Source of the DNA: an uncultured Butyricicoccus sp.
Lineage (GTDB): Bacteria; Bacillota; Clostridia; Oscillospirales; Butyricicoccaceae
Reading direction: 5' to 3'
Assembly (NCBI GenBank): GCA_944384655.1
Contig: CALWUF010000035.1
Span: 62,001-126,000, forward strand
Length of the DNA stretch: 64,000 bases
Shown: piece by piece, positions 5,870-14,002 of the stretch
Position numbering within the stretch: the stretch's first letter is position 1
Layout: each line of letters starts with the position of its first letter
Program-made: the position numbers and the translations under genes
The notes under the pieces: model-generated
What the model was told of the DNA's origin: nothing
Seen by the model: the letters and a program-made list of their open reading frames with translations, nothing else
The model's database searches: none

Positions 5870-7069
5870 GTGAACCGCGATTTCAATAACAGCAGAAAAA
5901 ATGGAAAACCCAAATATTATGATCAATACGGGCAGCCAGTGGATGAATATGGCAGACCGGTTGACCGGAATGGCATCCCGTATGCCGAATATGATGCAGA
6001 AGGAAATGCACCCAGACAGCGGGTATCGGCACAGCGGAAGCCTTCCCGTCCACAGAACAGACAGAATACAGGCGTACCGAAAAGAAAGTCTGTGCAGAAA
6101 AAACGCCGCATTCCGTTTGGTCGCATTCTTCTCATTGTTTTCGCAGTGTTTGCGGCTGTGCTTGCCGTGGCGATATGGGATATCAATCATCTGTTGAATG
6201 AGTACACATATGACGACACCGATGAGAGCAGTTTGGCAGCCAATACACAGGATGGCATTATGACATTGGCGTTGTTCGGTGTGGATACGCGCGAAGATGG
6301 AGACAGCGGTACACGTGCAGATGCGATCATGATTATGAGCATTGACCCGGCGCGCAGCTCCATCAAATTGGTGTCACTTATGCGTGACAGTTATGTTGAA
6401 GTTCCCGGTCATGGCAAAACAAAACTTTGTCATGCCTATGGATATGAGGATGGCGGTCCGCAATTGATGATGGAAACGTTGAATGAATCGTTTGATATGA
6501 ATATCACCGAATATATGACGGTTGATTTCGCACAGATGGCGTCCATTATTGATGCGGTGGGCGGTGTAACCGTTACGCTGACAGAAGAAGAACTGGAAGA
6601 AACAAATAAATACATTGATGAATATTGTTGGGAAAACGACATGCCGACACAGCGAATTGAAGCTGCCGGCGAACAGGAGCTCAACGGCATTCAGGCAATG
6701 ACGTATGGTCGCATCCGGAAGGGCAATACCGGCGGTGACTGGCAGCGCACAGAACGCCAATCTGTTGTGCTCAATCAGGTATTTTCCAAAGCTACGGGCA
6801 ACCCTGTGACACTGTTGAAATTCCTGCATGGCTTGATGCCGAATATCACCTCATCGATGAGCAAATCAGATTTTTGGTATATGGGTCTGCGGACCATTGT
6901 GCATGGCATGCCGTCCATGGATCACATCCGTTTGCCGCTCGAAGGGGAATGGCAATATGGCACGACAAGCAGCGGCATGTCGGTCATTATGTTCAATGAC
7001 GATGTGTTGGCGGAACATCTGCACAATTATATTTTTAATGACGTTACACCACAGGCCATTGAGGAATAA
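5870..7069 (+). CDS. LytR-CpsA-Psr (LCP) family cell-wall glycopolymer ligase
   Basis: A 399-residue protein with GTG start at 5870, preceded by AGAAGGGGG. Residues 1-85 are a cytoplasmic, Tyr/Asp/Gly/Pro-rich tail with DEYGRPVDRNG-type repeats. A single membrane helix (RILLIVFAVFAAVLAVAIW, about 87-105) follows, then the extracellular LCP domain. LCP motifs include LFGVDTR, RADAIMIMSID, SLMRDSYVEVPGHG and YGRIRKGNTGGDWQRTERQ, which hold the Asp and Arg residues that bind polyprenyl pyrophosphate and Mg. LCP enzymes transfer teichoic acid or capsule polymers from the lipid carrier to peptidoglycan. It is monocistronic, ending at a strong terminator. Confidence 0.92.
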   Translation: MNRDFNNSRKNGKPKYYDQYGQPVDEYGRPVDRNGIPYAEYDAEGNAPRQRVSAQRKPSRPQNRQNTGVPKRKSVQKKRRIPFGRILLIVFAVFAAVLAVAIWDINHLLNEYTYDDTDESSLAANTQDGIMTLALFGVDTREDGDSGTRADAIMIMSIDPARSSIKLVSLMRDSYVEVPGHGKTKLCHAYGYEDGGPQLMMETLNESFDMNITEYMTVDFAQMASIIDAVGGVTVTLTEEELEETNKYIDEYCWENDMPTQRIEAAGEQELNGIQAMTYGRIRKGNTGGDWQRTERQSVVLNQVFSKATGNPVTLLKFLHGLMPNITSSMSKSDFWYMGLRTIVHGMPSMDHIRLPLEGEWQYGTTSSGMSVIMFNDDVLAEHLHNYIFNDVTPQAIEE

Positions 7070-7078
7070 ACATAAATG

Positions 7079-7121
7079 AAAAAGATGCACGCAGGAATTT
7101 GATTCCGCAGTGCATCTTTTT
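7079..7121 (+). terminator. Bidirectional terminator between the LCP gene and rnr
   Basis: AAAAAGATGCAC (7079-7090) pairs with GTGCATCTTTTT (7110-7121). It serves the LCP gene on the plus strand and rnr on the minus strand. Confidence 0.9.
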
Positions 7122-7136
7122 GTCATTTCATTCGAT

Positions 7137-9293
7137 TTAACCGACGGTATGATCTTCCGGCGTGAAAATAAAATCAATCAGACCGGTGGTGGGTGAGGCG
7201 TTGACAAGCGTGACGTTGACTGGCATACCGAGGTGATAATTCTGTCCGGTGTGTTTGCCAAATAACGTGATGCGGTCGGGGTTGAATTCGAACCAGTCAT
7301 TTTTCATCGTGTCCAGCCGTACCATGCCTTCAATCATATTGTCCAATTGCACATATACGCCGAAATTGGTGATGTTGGAGATATACCCGTCAAACGTATG
7401 ACCGATATACTGAGAAATATAATCCGCCATATATAACTTTTCAATCTCGCGTTCAGCGGCATCGGCGGCAAGCTCGCGTTCGGTCGATTGCAGCGCTGCC
7501 TGTTCACAGACCGCGGTCAACTGGTGGCTGCTCTGTTCACCTGCGAGCATACGGGTCAGCATGCGGTGTACAACCAGGTCGGGATACCGCCGGATGGGTG
7601 AGGTAAAATGGAGATAATATTTCAATGCCAGACCGTAATGCCCAAGGCATTCAGGGGAATAGCGCGCACGGGCGAGCGAACGGAGCAGCATGGTAGGCAG
7701 GGCTTGCTGTTCCGGATTGCCTGCGGTCTGATCGATGATGTGCTGTAACTGATGGGTATCGGTCAGATCTTTTTCGCGCAGACGATAGCCAAACAGCCGC
7801 GCCTGTGTTGCAAAGGCACGCAGCTTATCGAGATCGGGATTTTCGTGCACGCGATAAACAGCAGGCATCTGATGATGGAACAGCGCCGCTGCAACGGCTT
7901 CATTTGCGATCAGCATGAATTCTTCGATCAGGCTTTCCGCATCACCGCGACCGCGTTTTTCCACGCCGGTGGGATCGCCGTTGCGATCACACAAGATGAC
8001 CGCTTCCGGGATATTCAGTTCAAGAGAGCCGCGCTGCATACGCCGTCCGTGCAGGATTTTTGCAAGTGTATTCATTTCGTCGAGCACAGGCGCGATATCC
8101 TGCCGCAGATTTCGTTCCTTCTCGTCACCGGCAAGCATGCGATTGACCTGCGCATAGGTCAGGCGTGCATAGGAACAAATGACTGAGCGGTGGAAATCGG
8201 CGGAATAGCGTGTACCATCTTTGCCCAGCTCGATAAATGCCGAAAAGGCGAGGCGGTTGACACCTGGATTGAGCGAACAGATGCCGTTGGACAGCGGCAG
8301 AGGCAGCATGGGAATGACCTGATCGGCATAATAGACCGACGTACCCCGTTTGAATGCTTCCTTGTCCAGTGGAGAATCCGGTGTAACATAATACGATACG
8401 TCAGCGATGTGTACGCCGAGACGATAATGCCCATTGGGCAGTGTTTCGAGGGAAATCGCGTCGTCAAAATCCTTTGCCGTATCGCCGTCAATGGTGAACA
8501 ATTTCTGGCTGCGCAAATCAAGCCTGCCCGTCCAATCGGATTGCTGTACGAACAGAGGGATGCGTTCCGCCTGCTCCATGACATCTTGTGGAAATGGCAC
8601 GGAAATATCATGTTCGTACAGGATCGCGGAGGCTGCGGCGTCGCGCGTCAGACCGGAGCCGAATACGCGCGTGACAACGCCTTGCGGCAGGAATTTTTCG
8701 TTGCCGCGGAACGATACCTTGACCGCGACGCGGTCGCCGGGATGGGCATCTCCGATGTGCTTCTTGCTGATGACAATTTCGGGCAGCCTGCCGCTGTCGT
8801 CGCGGAACATCGTCATTTTCCCGCGCATGACAATACAGCCGGTGATATCATCGCGTGCCTGCGACAAAATACGCACGACCTCGCCTTCGCGGCGATTGGG
8901 TTTGTTATCCTGTCCGGTGCGGCGCGCAGGAGGCGTCCGGTGGACGCGGACGAGCACGCGGTCGCCGTGCCAGGCGTCCTTGCCGCGGTGCGGTGGGATA
9001 AAGATATCTTCCTCTTTGCCGGATTCGGGACGGACAAATGCATAGCCGCGCCCGGTCGCACAGTACGTGCCTGCAAGGCAGCCGAACGCTTCCGGTCTGC
9101 CATAGCGGCTGCTGCGCGCGCGCATCAAGCTGCCGTCATCGACCAGTTCGGCGAGTACGCGCACGAGATCGTGGTGTTTGGGGCGTGCGCCGCGTGTTTC
9201 CAGTGCGCGGATGATGTCATCCGGCGTGCAGACCTCCTGCGCGATTTCTAGAATCAGTTGCTTCAACATGGTATCTTTGCATTCAGCGGTCAT
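7137..9293 (-). CDS. rnr: Ribonuclease R
   Basis: A 718-residue 3'-5' exoribonuclease of the RNase II/R family that degrades structured RNA. Visible order: N-terminal winged helix (about residues 10-65), cold-shock OB folds, the RNB catalytic domain with TIDGDTAKDFDDAISLE (catalytic Asp cluster) and HIADVSYYV, then FTSPIRRYPDLVVHR, and a C-terminal S1 domain (GYISNITNFGVYVQLDN). The start is uncertain: GGAGG on the minus strand overlaps the first ATG (9312-9314) and is only 1 nt from the second (9302), so the third ATG (9293), 10 nt away, is preferred. Confidence 0.93.
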   Translation of the reverse strand: MTAECKDTMLKQLILEIAQEVCTPDDIIRALETRGARPKHHDLVRVLAELVDDGSLMRARSSRYGRPEAFGCLAGTYCATGRGYAFVRPESGKEEDIFIPPHRGKDAWHGDRVLVRVHRTPPARRTGQDNKPNRREGEVVRILSQARDDITGCIVMRGKMTMFRDDSGRLPEIVISKKHIGDAHPGDRVAVKVSFRGNEKFLPQGVVTRVFGSGLTRDAAASAILYEHDISVPFPQDVMEQAERIPLFVQQSDWTGRLDLRSQKLFTIDGDTAKDFDDAISLETLPNGHYRLGVHIADVSYYVTPDSPLDKEAFKRGTSVYYADQVIPMLPLPLSNGICSLNPGVNRLAFSAFIELGKDGTRYSADFHRSVICSYARLTYAQVNRMLAGDEKERNLRQDIAPVLDEMNTLAKILHGRRMQRGSLELNIPEAVILCDRNGDPTGVEKRGRGDAESLIEEFMLIANEAVAAALFHHQMPAVYRVHENPDLDKLRAFATQARLFGYRLREKDLTDTHQLQHIIDQTAGNPEQQALPTMLLRSLARARYSPECLGHYGLALKYYLHFTSPIRRYPDLVVHRMLTRMLAGEQSSHQLTAVCEQAALQSTERELAADAAEREIEKLYMADYISQYIGHTFDGYISNITNFGVYVQLDNMIEGMVRLDTMKNDWFEFNPDRITLFGKHTGQNYHLGMPVNVTLVNASPTTGLIDFIFTPEDHTVG

Positions 9294-9335
9294 TGCCGTC
9301 ATGCCTCCGTTCATTGAAAAGCTTTCTTTCCTGCT

Positions 9336-9344
9336 ATTATACCA
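9336..9344 (-). promoter_or_regulatory. Extended -10 promoter of rnr
   Basis: On the minus strand TGGTATAAT (9344-9336) is a TGnTATAAT extended -10 element. No good -35 box is present, which is usual for this class. Confidence 0.5.
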
Positions 9345-9403
9345 GATTTACCGCAGGAAGCATACCATACTTTGCAGAAAAAACGCGATACCTGGATTGC
9401 GCG

Positions 9404-9437
9404 CAAAAAAAGACGGCTCCGTTATTACGAAGCCGTG
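9404..9437 (-). terminator. Intrinsic terminator of the minus-strand RNA unit
   Basis: On the minus strand ACGGCT and AGCCGT (9436-9431 with 9418-9413), extended by CG pairs, are followed by seven T (9411-9405). Confidence 0.85.
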
Positions 9438-10176
9438 ACCAACACGTTGCATTTGGGTTCTATGCAATAAATTTTAAAATTTTTGGAAAACAGGATCGCA
9501 GCAGATATATCATACCTTTCCGTTTCAGTTGCCTTTTGGCTGATCTGCACGTTCGCACAATTTAGAGGAGAAACATCGCTCTCAATGCGGAACAAAAGAG
9601 GAAAACCAGATCACTTACCGGTGGTTTATCATATCCCTCCGCCACAGATTCAAAGAAACTGTTCGATGTGATACAAATTCGGTTGTTTTAGACGATACAA
9701 AGACATATTTGGTAGCATGTTGCTGATGAGCGATAGCTCGATGTCTGGTAATCTGTCGTTCAAGCGAAGTGTAATTCAGGTATCCGGAAGGGGGTTCTCC
9801 TGATTTTACAAACCGGAATAACCAATCAGACCCACCTCGATGCGATTTAGCTGGGGGTAATGGGGGATATTATAGTGCATCGGAATGTCTATCATGATCC
9901 ACCATCGGTTTTTCTTTCAGGCACCCAACGGGATGTAACGCTGAACATCGAATTGTTTGGAGAATGCATCCGGAATCCGGAGCACGAATCTGTGAATGGT
10001 TTGCGATTGGACGTGTACCCGGAGGCTGTTCGAATCGGTTATCCGACCAGTCTGCTGCGAGTCCTGCTGTTCCAATACTGTTCATCTACCATCGGACTCA
10101 CCTTCCTTCGATAAACTTCAACTTTCAAAAGGAACCATCAGGATAATTCTGATATGTCTTGACTCTCTTTTGATGT
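9404..10176 (-). ncRNA. Candidate large structured non-coding RNA (about 770 nt), class unknown
   Basis: A minus-strand unit bounded by a consensus promoter (10211-10183) and an intrinsic terminator (9437-9404). No frame on either strand gives a convincing protein: ORFs are short, overlap randomly and lack homology. The only well-placed ribosome-binding site, GGTGAG near 10100, precedes a 17-codon ORF and is itself paired. Local helices visible by eye include an 8-bp stem 10057-10064/10094-10101, 9701-9706/9741-9746 enclosing GAGC/GCTC (9728-9739), 9501-9506/9543-9548 enclosing GCC/GGC, CGATGC/GCATCG across about 9837-9882, and 9447-9452/9462-9467. Length and form are in the range of ornate large bacterial RNAs such as ROOL, GOLLD or OLE, but no specific class was recognised. 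A decayed gene is the alternative. Confidence 0.5.
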
Positions 10177-10182
10177 GAATAT

Positions 10183-10211
10183 ATAATATCATAACCAGGT
10201 GTTTTTGTCAA
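10183..10211 (-). promoter_or_regulatory. Consensus sigma-A promoter of the large RNA unit
   Basis: On the minus strand TTGACA (10211-10206), 17 nt, TATTAT (10188-10183). The -35 matches the consensus exactly; start near 10176. The surrounding 10160-10330 is strongly AT-rich. Confidence 0.8.
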
Positions 10212-10291
10212 TAACATTTTCAAAAAAATGAATATTTTTTTGAAAAAATTGGGGACGAAATAAAAAAATCTATCAAATTTTCAACTTTTTA

Positions 10292-10320
10292 TTGATTTTT
10301 AGAAAAATATATGATATACT
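10292..10320 (+). promoter_or_regulatory. Sigma-A promoter of the asparaginase gene
   Basis: TTGATT (10292-10297), 17 nt, TATACT (10315-10320), divergent from the RNA promoter about 80 bp away. Confidence 0.7.
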
Positions 10321-10418
10321 AAAATTGTTAGGGAGTATTGCGTAATATACAAATAGTAAAAATAGAAATATAATTTACAATTTGTATTATTTTTGAGGTC
10401 GAGGAAACGGGGGGACAG

Positions 10419-11327
10419 ATGATGAAACAGATTTTGCTGCTGTCCACCGGAGGGACGATCTCATGTCGCACGAGTGTGGATTGCCTTACACCGCAGATGC
10501 ACGGTGTGCAGCTGTTGGGCGCGGTGCGCGTGCCGGCGGATGTGTGTGTGCAGGTGCGCGACCTGATGTGTGTGGATTCCACCGATGTGACAGATGCGCA
10601 GCGGCTGGAGATGGCGCGTGCGCTGTGGAAAAACCGAAGTGTATATGACGGCTTTGTACTGACACATGGAACAGACACCATGGCGTACACGGCCGCTTTT
10701 TTATGCCGCGTATTGCCGCACTTTGATAAACCGGTCATTCTGACGGGTTCACAATTGCCGATGGAGTCAGAAGGGTCGGATGCACCGGGCAATCTCGCAG
10801 ATGCGTTTGTTTGCGCGGCGTCTGCATATCGCGGCATAGCAGTGTGTTTTGCCGGGACACTGCGGCGCGGTACGCGTGTGACAAAAGCGCATACACAGGC
10901 GTTTGATGCATTTTCCGGCGGCAATACAGATGGTTCGCCGGACGGCGTCATCAGCAATGGCGTACTCACGCTGTCTGACAGACCGGCGCCGGGTCAGCCG
11001 TATTTCCGCACACCCGTACCGGTGCGCGCGGCGGTGTTGTTTGTTACGCCGCTGCTGGATACGGAGACGGTGCTCGCCTGCTGCGGGCGGGAGGCGCTGC
11101 TGCTGTATGGATATGGTGTGGGCGGCGTGCCGGAAGCGCTTGCAAATGCGATCGAACAGGTGGTTCGATCGGGGACACGCGTCTATCTCGGAACACAGTG
11201 CGCGTATGGAAGTGCGGACAGCTCCGTGTATGCCGTCGGGCGGCGCATGCAGGCGCTGGGTGTACATTGTCTTGGGACGCGGACGCTGGAAGACGCAGTT
11301 GCCTGCATTCAGTGCGGGCTTTTGTAG
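10419..11327 (+). CDS. L-asparaginase (asparaginase/glutaminase family)
   Basis: A 302-residue enzyme that hydrolyses L-asparagine to aspartate and ammonia. The two active-site threonine motifs are clear: LLSTGGTISCR (residues about 6-16) and VLTHGTDTMAYTAAFL (about 78-93), and LTGSQLPM supports the family. The C-terminal subunit-contact domain (LLYGYGVGGVP) is present. There is no signal peptide, so it is the cytoplasmic type. ATG at 10419 or 10422 follows GGGGGGAC. It has its own promoter and is probably monocistronic. Confidence 0.92.
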   Translation: MMKQILLLSTGGTISCRTSVDCLTPQMHGVQLLGAVRVPADVCVQVRDLMCVDSTDVTDAQRLEMARALWKNRSVYDGFVLTHGTDTMAYTAAFLCRVLPHFDKPVILTGSQLPMESEGSDAPGNLADAFVCAASAYRGIAVCFAGTLRRGTRVTKAHTQAFDAFSGGNTDGSPDGVISNGVLTLSDRPAPGQPYFRTPVPVRAAVLFVTPLLDTETVLACCGREALLLYGYGVGGVPEALANAIEQVVRSGTRVYLGTQCAYGSADSSVYAVGRRMQALGVHCLGTRTLEDAVACIQCGLL

Positions 11328-11551
11328 TCTGTCAGGGCGATATGCACGGGAATATCGGCAAATTGTGAAAAACAACTGAGCAAATCGCCAAAAATTTGTT
11401 CTGTTTTTGTCTCGCATATAAGGGGCGTTTGCCGTATAATAAAAGATATATATAAGTGTCGCGGTATCGGGCGATACGGCGGGCGGTTGGTTTGCCTGCC
11501 CGTCCACGATATGGTACGGTCATCCCTAAAAACAGCGAGGTATCTTGATTT

Positions 11552-12631
11552 ATGGATAAAATGAATCTGATTGTCATTTTCGGCGGTGTTTCCTCCGAAC
11601 ACGACATCTCCTGCATCTCCGCAGCATCGATCTTGCGCAATGCGGATGCAGACAAATATAACATTTATCCGGTTGGCATCACCAAATCCGGCAGTTGGAA
11701 GCTGTGCGAATCGACGGATTATGACAGTGTGGAAAATGGAAGCTGGGAGACGAATGGAACAACAGTCCCGGCGATGCTGTCGCCTGACCGTGAGATGCAC
11801 GGTTTGCTCGTGTTGCGCGGGGACAGCACAGAAGTGATTCATGCGGACTGTGTTTTCCCGGTGCTCCACGGCGTCGGCGGCGAGGACGGTACGCTGCAAG
11901 GTCTGCTTGAGCTGGCGAATATCCCATATGTCGGTCCGGGCGTCGCGGCGTCCGCGTGCAGCATGGATAAGAGCCTGACCAAGATCATCGTCGAGAATGA
12001 GGGTGTGCGTCAGGCGGCATTTTATCTGGCGCGCCGTGCCGCGTTTCAGGCAGATGCTGAGGCGGTTTGCGCCGAGGCGGAGCGCAAGCTGGGTTCCTAT
12101 CCGGTTTTTGTTAAGCCGTGCAGGGAAGGCTCCTCTGTCGGTGTTTCCAAGGCGACAGACCGCGCATCTCTTCAAAAGGGTCTGGAGGAAGCCTTCCGGT
12201 ATGATGCCAAGGTGTTGATTGAAGAGTTTATTGATGGTCATGAAATCGAGGTTGCCGTGCTGGGCAATGATGCGCCGACTGCATCTGTCGCGGGTGAGAT
12301 CGCGCCGAGCCAGGAGTTTTATACCTTTGAAGCCAAGTATATCGATGGCACGTCCGGTCTGTACATCCCGGCGCACATCAGTGACAGCGCCATGGCGAAC
12401 GTACGCGAGGCGGCTGTCCGTGTATATACTGCGCTTGGCTGCAAAGGGTTGTCCCGCGTGGATTTCTTCTGCACCTATGCAGACGACGAGATTGTGTTCA
12501 ACGAGATCAATACGATACCTGGATTTACCAGTATCAGCATGTACCCGAAACTGCAGGAGCACATGGGTGTGAGCTATTCCGCGCTCATCGATGCGCTGGT
12601 TTCGCTGGCAATGGAGCGGTATGATGGATAA
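11552..12631 (+). CDS. ddl: D-alanine-D-alanine ligase
   Basis: A 359-residue ATP-grasp enzyme that joins two D-Ala for the peptidoglycan stem peptide. Seen: N-terminal GGVSSEHDISC, VFPVLHGVGGEDGTLQGLLE, the ATP-grasp segment PVFVKPCREGSSVGVSKA, FEAKY of the omega loop (Lys-Tyr favours D-Ala over D-lactate in this family), and NEINTIPGFTSISMYPKL with the metal-binding Glu/Asn. The upstream 224 nt hold a TATAAT-like box and a hairpin (CGGGC/GCCCG, about 11480-11503) but no clear -35. Its 3' end overlaps murI by 8 nt, so the two wall-precursor genes are translationally coupled. Confidence 0.95.
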   Translation: MDKMNLIVIFGGVSSEHDISCISAASILRNADADKYNIYPVGITKSGSWKLCESTDYDSVENGSWETNGTTVPAMLSPDREMHGLLVLRGDSTEVIHADCVFPVLHGVGGEDGTLQGLLELANIPYVGPGVAASACSMDKSLTKIIVENEGVRQAAFYLARRAAFQADAEAVCAEAERKLGSYPVFVKPCREGSSVGVSKATDRASLQKGLEEAFRYDAKVLIEEFIDGHEIEVAVLGNDAPTASVAGEIAPSQEFYTFEAKYIDGTSGLYIPAHISDSAMANVREAAVRVYTALGCKGLSRVDFFCTYADDEIVFNEINTIPGFTSISMYPKLQEHMGVSYSALIDALVSLAMERYDG

Positions 12632-13442
12632 CAGAGCAATCGGCGTCTTTGATTCCGGTCTCGGAGGTCTGACTGCTGTGCGGCAGTTGCACCGCATTAT
12701 GCCGGACGAGCATATCATTTATTTTGGCGATACAGGGCGTGTCCCCTATGGTACGCGCGGTCGCCAGACAATCATCAATTATACCAGACAAGATACGGCA
12801 TTTTTGTGCAGCCATGACATCAAAGCGATTGTCGTCGCCTGTGGTACGGTCAGTTCTGTGGCACTGGGCATCGTGAAGACGGAAAATACCGTCCCGATGG
12901 TCGGTGTGGTCAAGCCTGCCTGTTATTCGGCTATGCGGTTGACCAAAAACAACCGCGTTGGCATCATTGGAACAAAAGGCACGATCCACAGCGGCTCCTA
13001 TGAGGCTATGCTGCACACGCTTGACCCGTCGGTGCATACCATTGCGCGAGCCTGTCCACTGTTTGTCCCGCTGGTTGAAAACGGACGGTTTTCGCCGGAT
13101 GACCCGGTTGTGCAGCTCGTGGTAGAAGAATATCTGTCGGAGATCCGCGCATTCGGTGTGGACACGCTGATCCTGGGCTGCACACACTACCCGTTGCTGC
13201 GCTCGGCAATCCGGGCGTATCTCGGCGACGGTGTGGCACTCGTTGATCCGGGTGCGGAAGCAGCGGATTATGTGCGCACGTTCCTGGAGCCTGCACAAGC
13301 GGGCAATGGGCGCACGGAATATTTTGTCTCGGACGATCCGGACAGCTTTGATACCTATGCGGAAATGTTCCTCGGTGAGCCGGTCGGTGTACATGCCACC
13401 CTGGTCGAGGATATCGCATCGTATGGAAAGGAAAGAGGGTGA
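12624..13442 (+). CDS. murI: Glutamate racemase (variant active-site motif)
   Basis: A 272-residue protein that makes D-glutamate for peptidoglycan. The family order is intact: GVFDSGLGGLTAVRQL (catalytic Asp), YFGDTGRVPYGTR, the first catalytic Cys in VVACGTVSS (about residue 72) and the second in LILGCTHYPLL (about 183). The residue after the first Cys is Gly where MurI usually has Asn (CNT). The start could be ATG 12621 or 12624; GGAG at 12613 is 7 nt from the latter. It overlaps ddl and is followed by the DUF1934 gene with 5 nt between. Confidence 0.9.
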   Translation: MDNRAIGVFDSGLGGLTAVRQLHRIMPDEHIIYFGDTGRVPYGTRGRQTIINYTRQDTAFLCSHDIKAIVVACGTVSSVALGIVKTENTVPMVGVVKPACYSAMRLTKNNRVGIIGTKGTIHSGSYEAMLHTLDPSVHTIARACPLFVPLVENGRFSPDDPVVQLVVEEYLSEIRAFGVDTLILGCTHYPLLRSAIRAYLGDGVALVDPGAEAADYVRTFLEPAQAGNGRTEYFVSDDPDSFDTYAEMFLGEPVGVHATLVEDIASYGKERG

Positions 13443-13447
13443 CCGCC

Positions 13448-13909
13448 ATGGAGCAGGAAACTTCACTGAAAAAAGACGTCATCATCACCATTGCGAGCAG
13501 TCAGGATTTTGAAGGCTGTGAACCCGACCGCATCGATCTGATTACAGCAGGGCGGCTGTACTGCCGCGGAGGCAAATATTTTGTCTCGTATGAAGAGAGT
13601 GAATTGACTGGTATGGAAGGTACGCGCACAACGCTCAAGCTGGAGGACCAGCAGGTAACCATGACGCGCACAGGGACACATCCGACACAGATGTTGTTTG
13701 CCAAAAATAAACGGCATGTCGGCCTGTATCAAACCGATGTCGGAGCAATGACAATTTCTACACATACGTCTCATCTGGTCAATACGATTGGAGAAAATGG
13801 CGGTAGTCTTGCCATCGATTATACAGTGGAAATTGATTCCGCTTTGGCGGGTACACATCGGTTTGAAATGGCGGTTACGCCGTCGAGCGGTGCGCCGCAT
13901 ATGTCATAA
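13448..13909 (+). CDS. DUF1934 (YwiB-like) beta-barrel protein
   Basis: A 153-residue soluble protein matching the DUF1934/YwiB family, a small lipocalin-like barrel of unknown role. Features: an N-terminal strand (VIITIASSQDFEG), LYCRGGKYFVSYEESELTG, TTLKLEDQQVTMTRTG and DYTVEIDSALAGTHRFEMAV. ATG 13448 is preceded by AGAGGG at 8 nt; a GTG nine bases upstream is in frame. It lies in the ddl-murI unit just before argS, a neighbourhood in which this family is often found in Firmicutes (from memory). Confidence 0.85.
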   Translation: MEQETSLKKDVIITIASSQDFEGCEPDRIDLITAGRLYCRGGKYFVSYEESELTGMEGTRTTLKLEDQQVTMTRTGTHPTQMLFAKNKRHVGLYQTDVGAMTISTHTSHLVNTIGENGGSLAIDYTVEIDSALAGTHRFEMAVTPSSGAPHMS

Positions 13910-13924
13910 ACATACGGAACCATT

Positions 13925-13969
13925 GCGGGCGGAAATTTTTTTCGCCCGTTTCGGGCGCTTATACAGCGC
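13925..13969 (+). promoter_or_regulatory. Mutually exclusive hairpins in the argS leader
   Basis: CGGGCG (13926-13931) can pair with CGCCCG (13943-13948), which can alternatively pair with CGGGCG (13952-13957). The last segment can instead form GCGCT/AGCGC (13955-13959 with 13965-13969). This arrangement resembles an attenuator or switch, but the T run lies in the loop, not after the stem. It is too short for a T-box. Confidence 0.35.
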
Positions 13970-14002
13970 TGCAGGAATGAAAAAAAGAAAGGTTAGAATA
14001 CC

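Noticed and set aside
9860-10114. Plus-strand ORF of 84 codons, and a 71-codon minus ORF, in the 9.4-10.2 kb region
   Set aside because: Poor or no ribosome-binding site, no recognisable motif, and they overlap strong RNA-like stems. Treated as chance ORFs.
9440-10180. Idea of a transposon or prophage remnant
   Set aside because: No terminal inverted repeats, transposase motifs, integrase or direct repeats could be seen.
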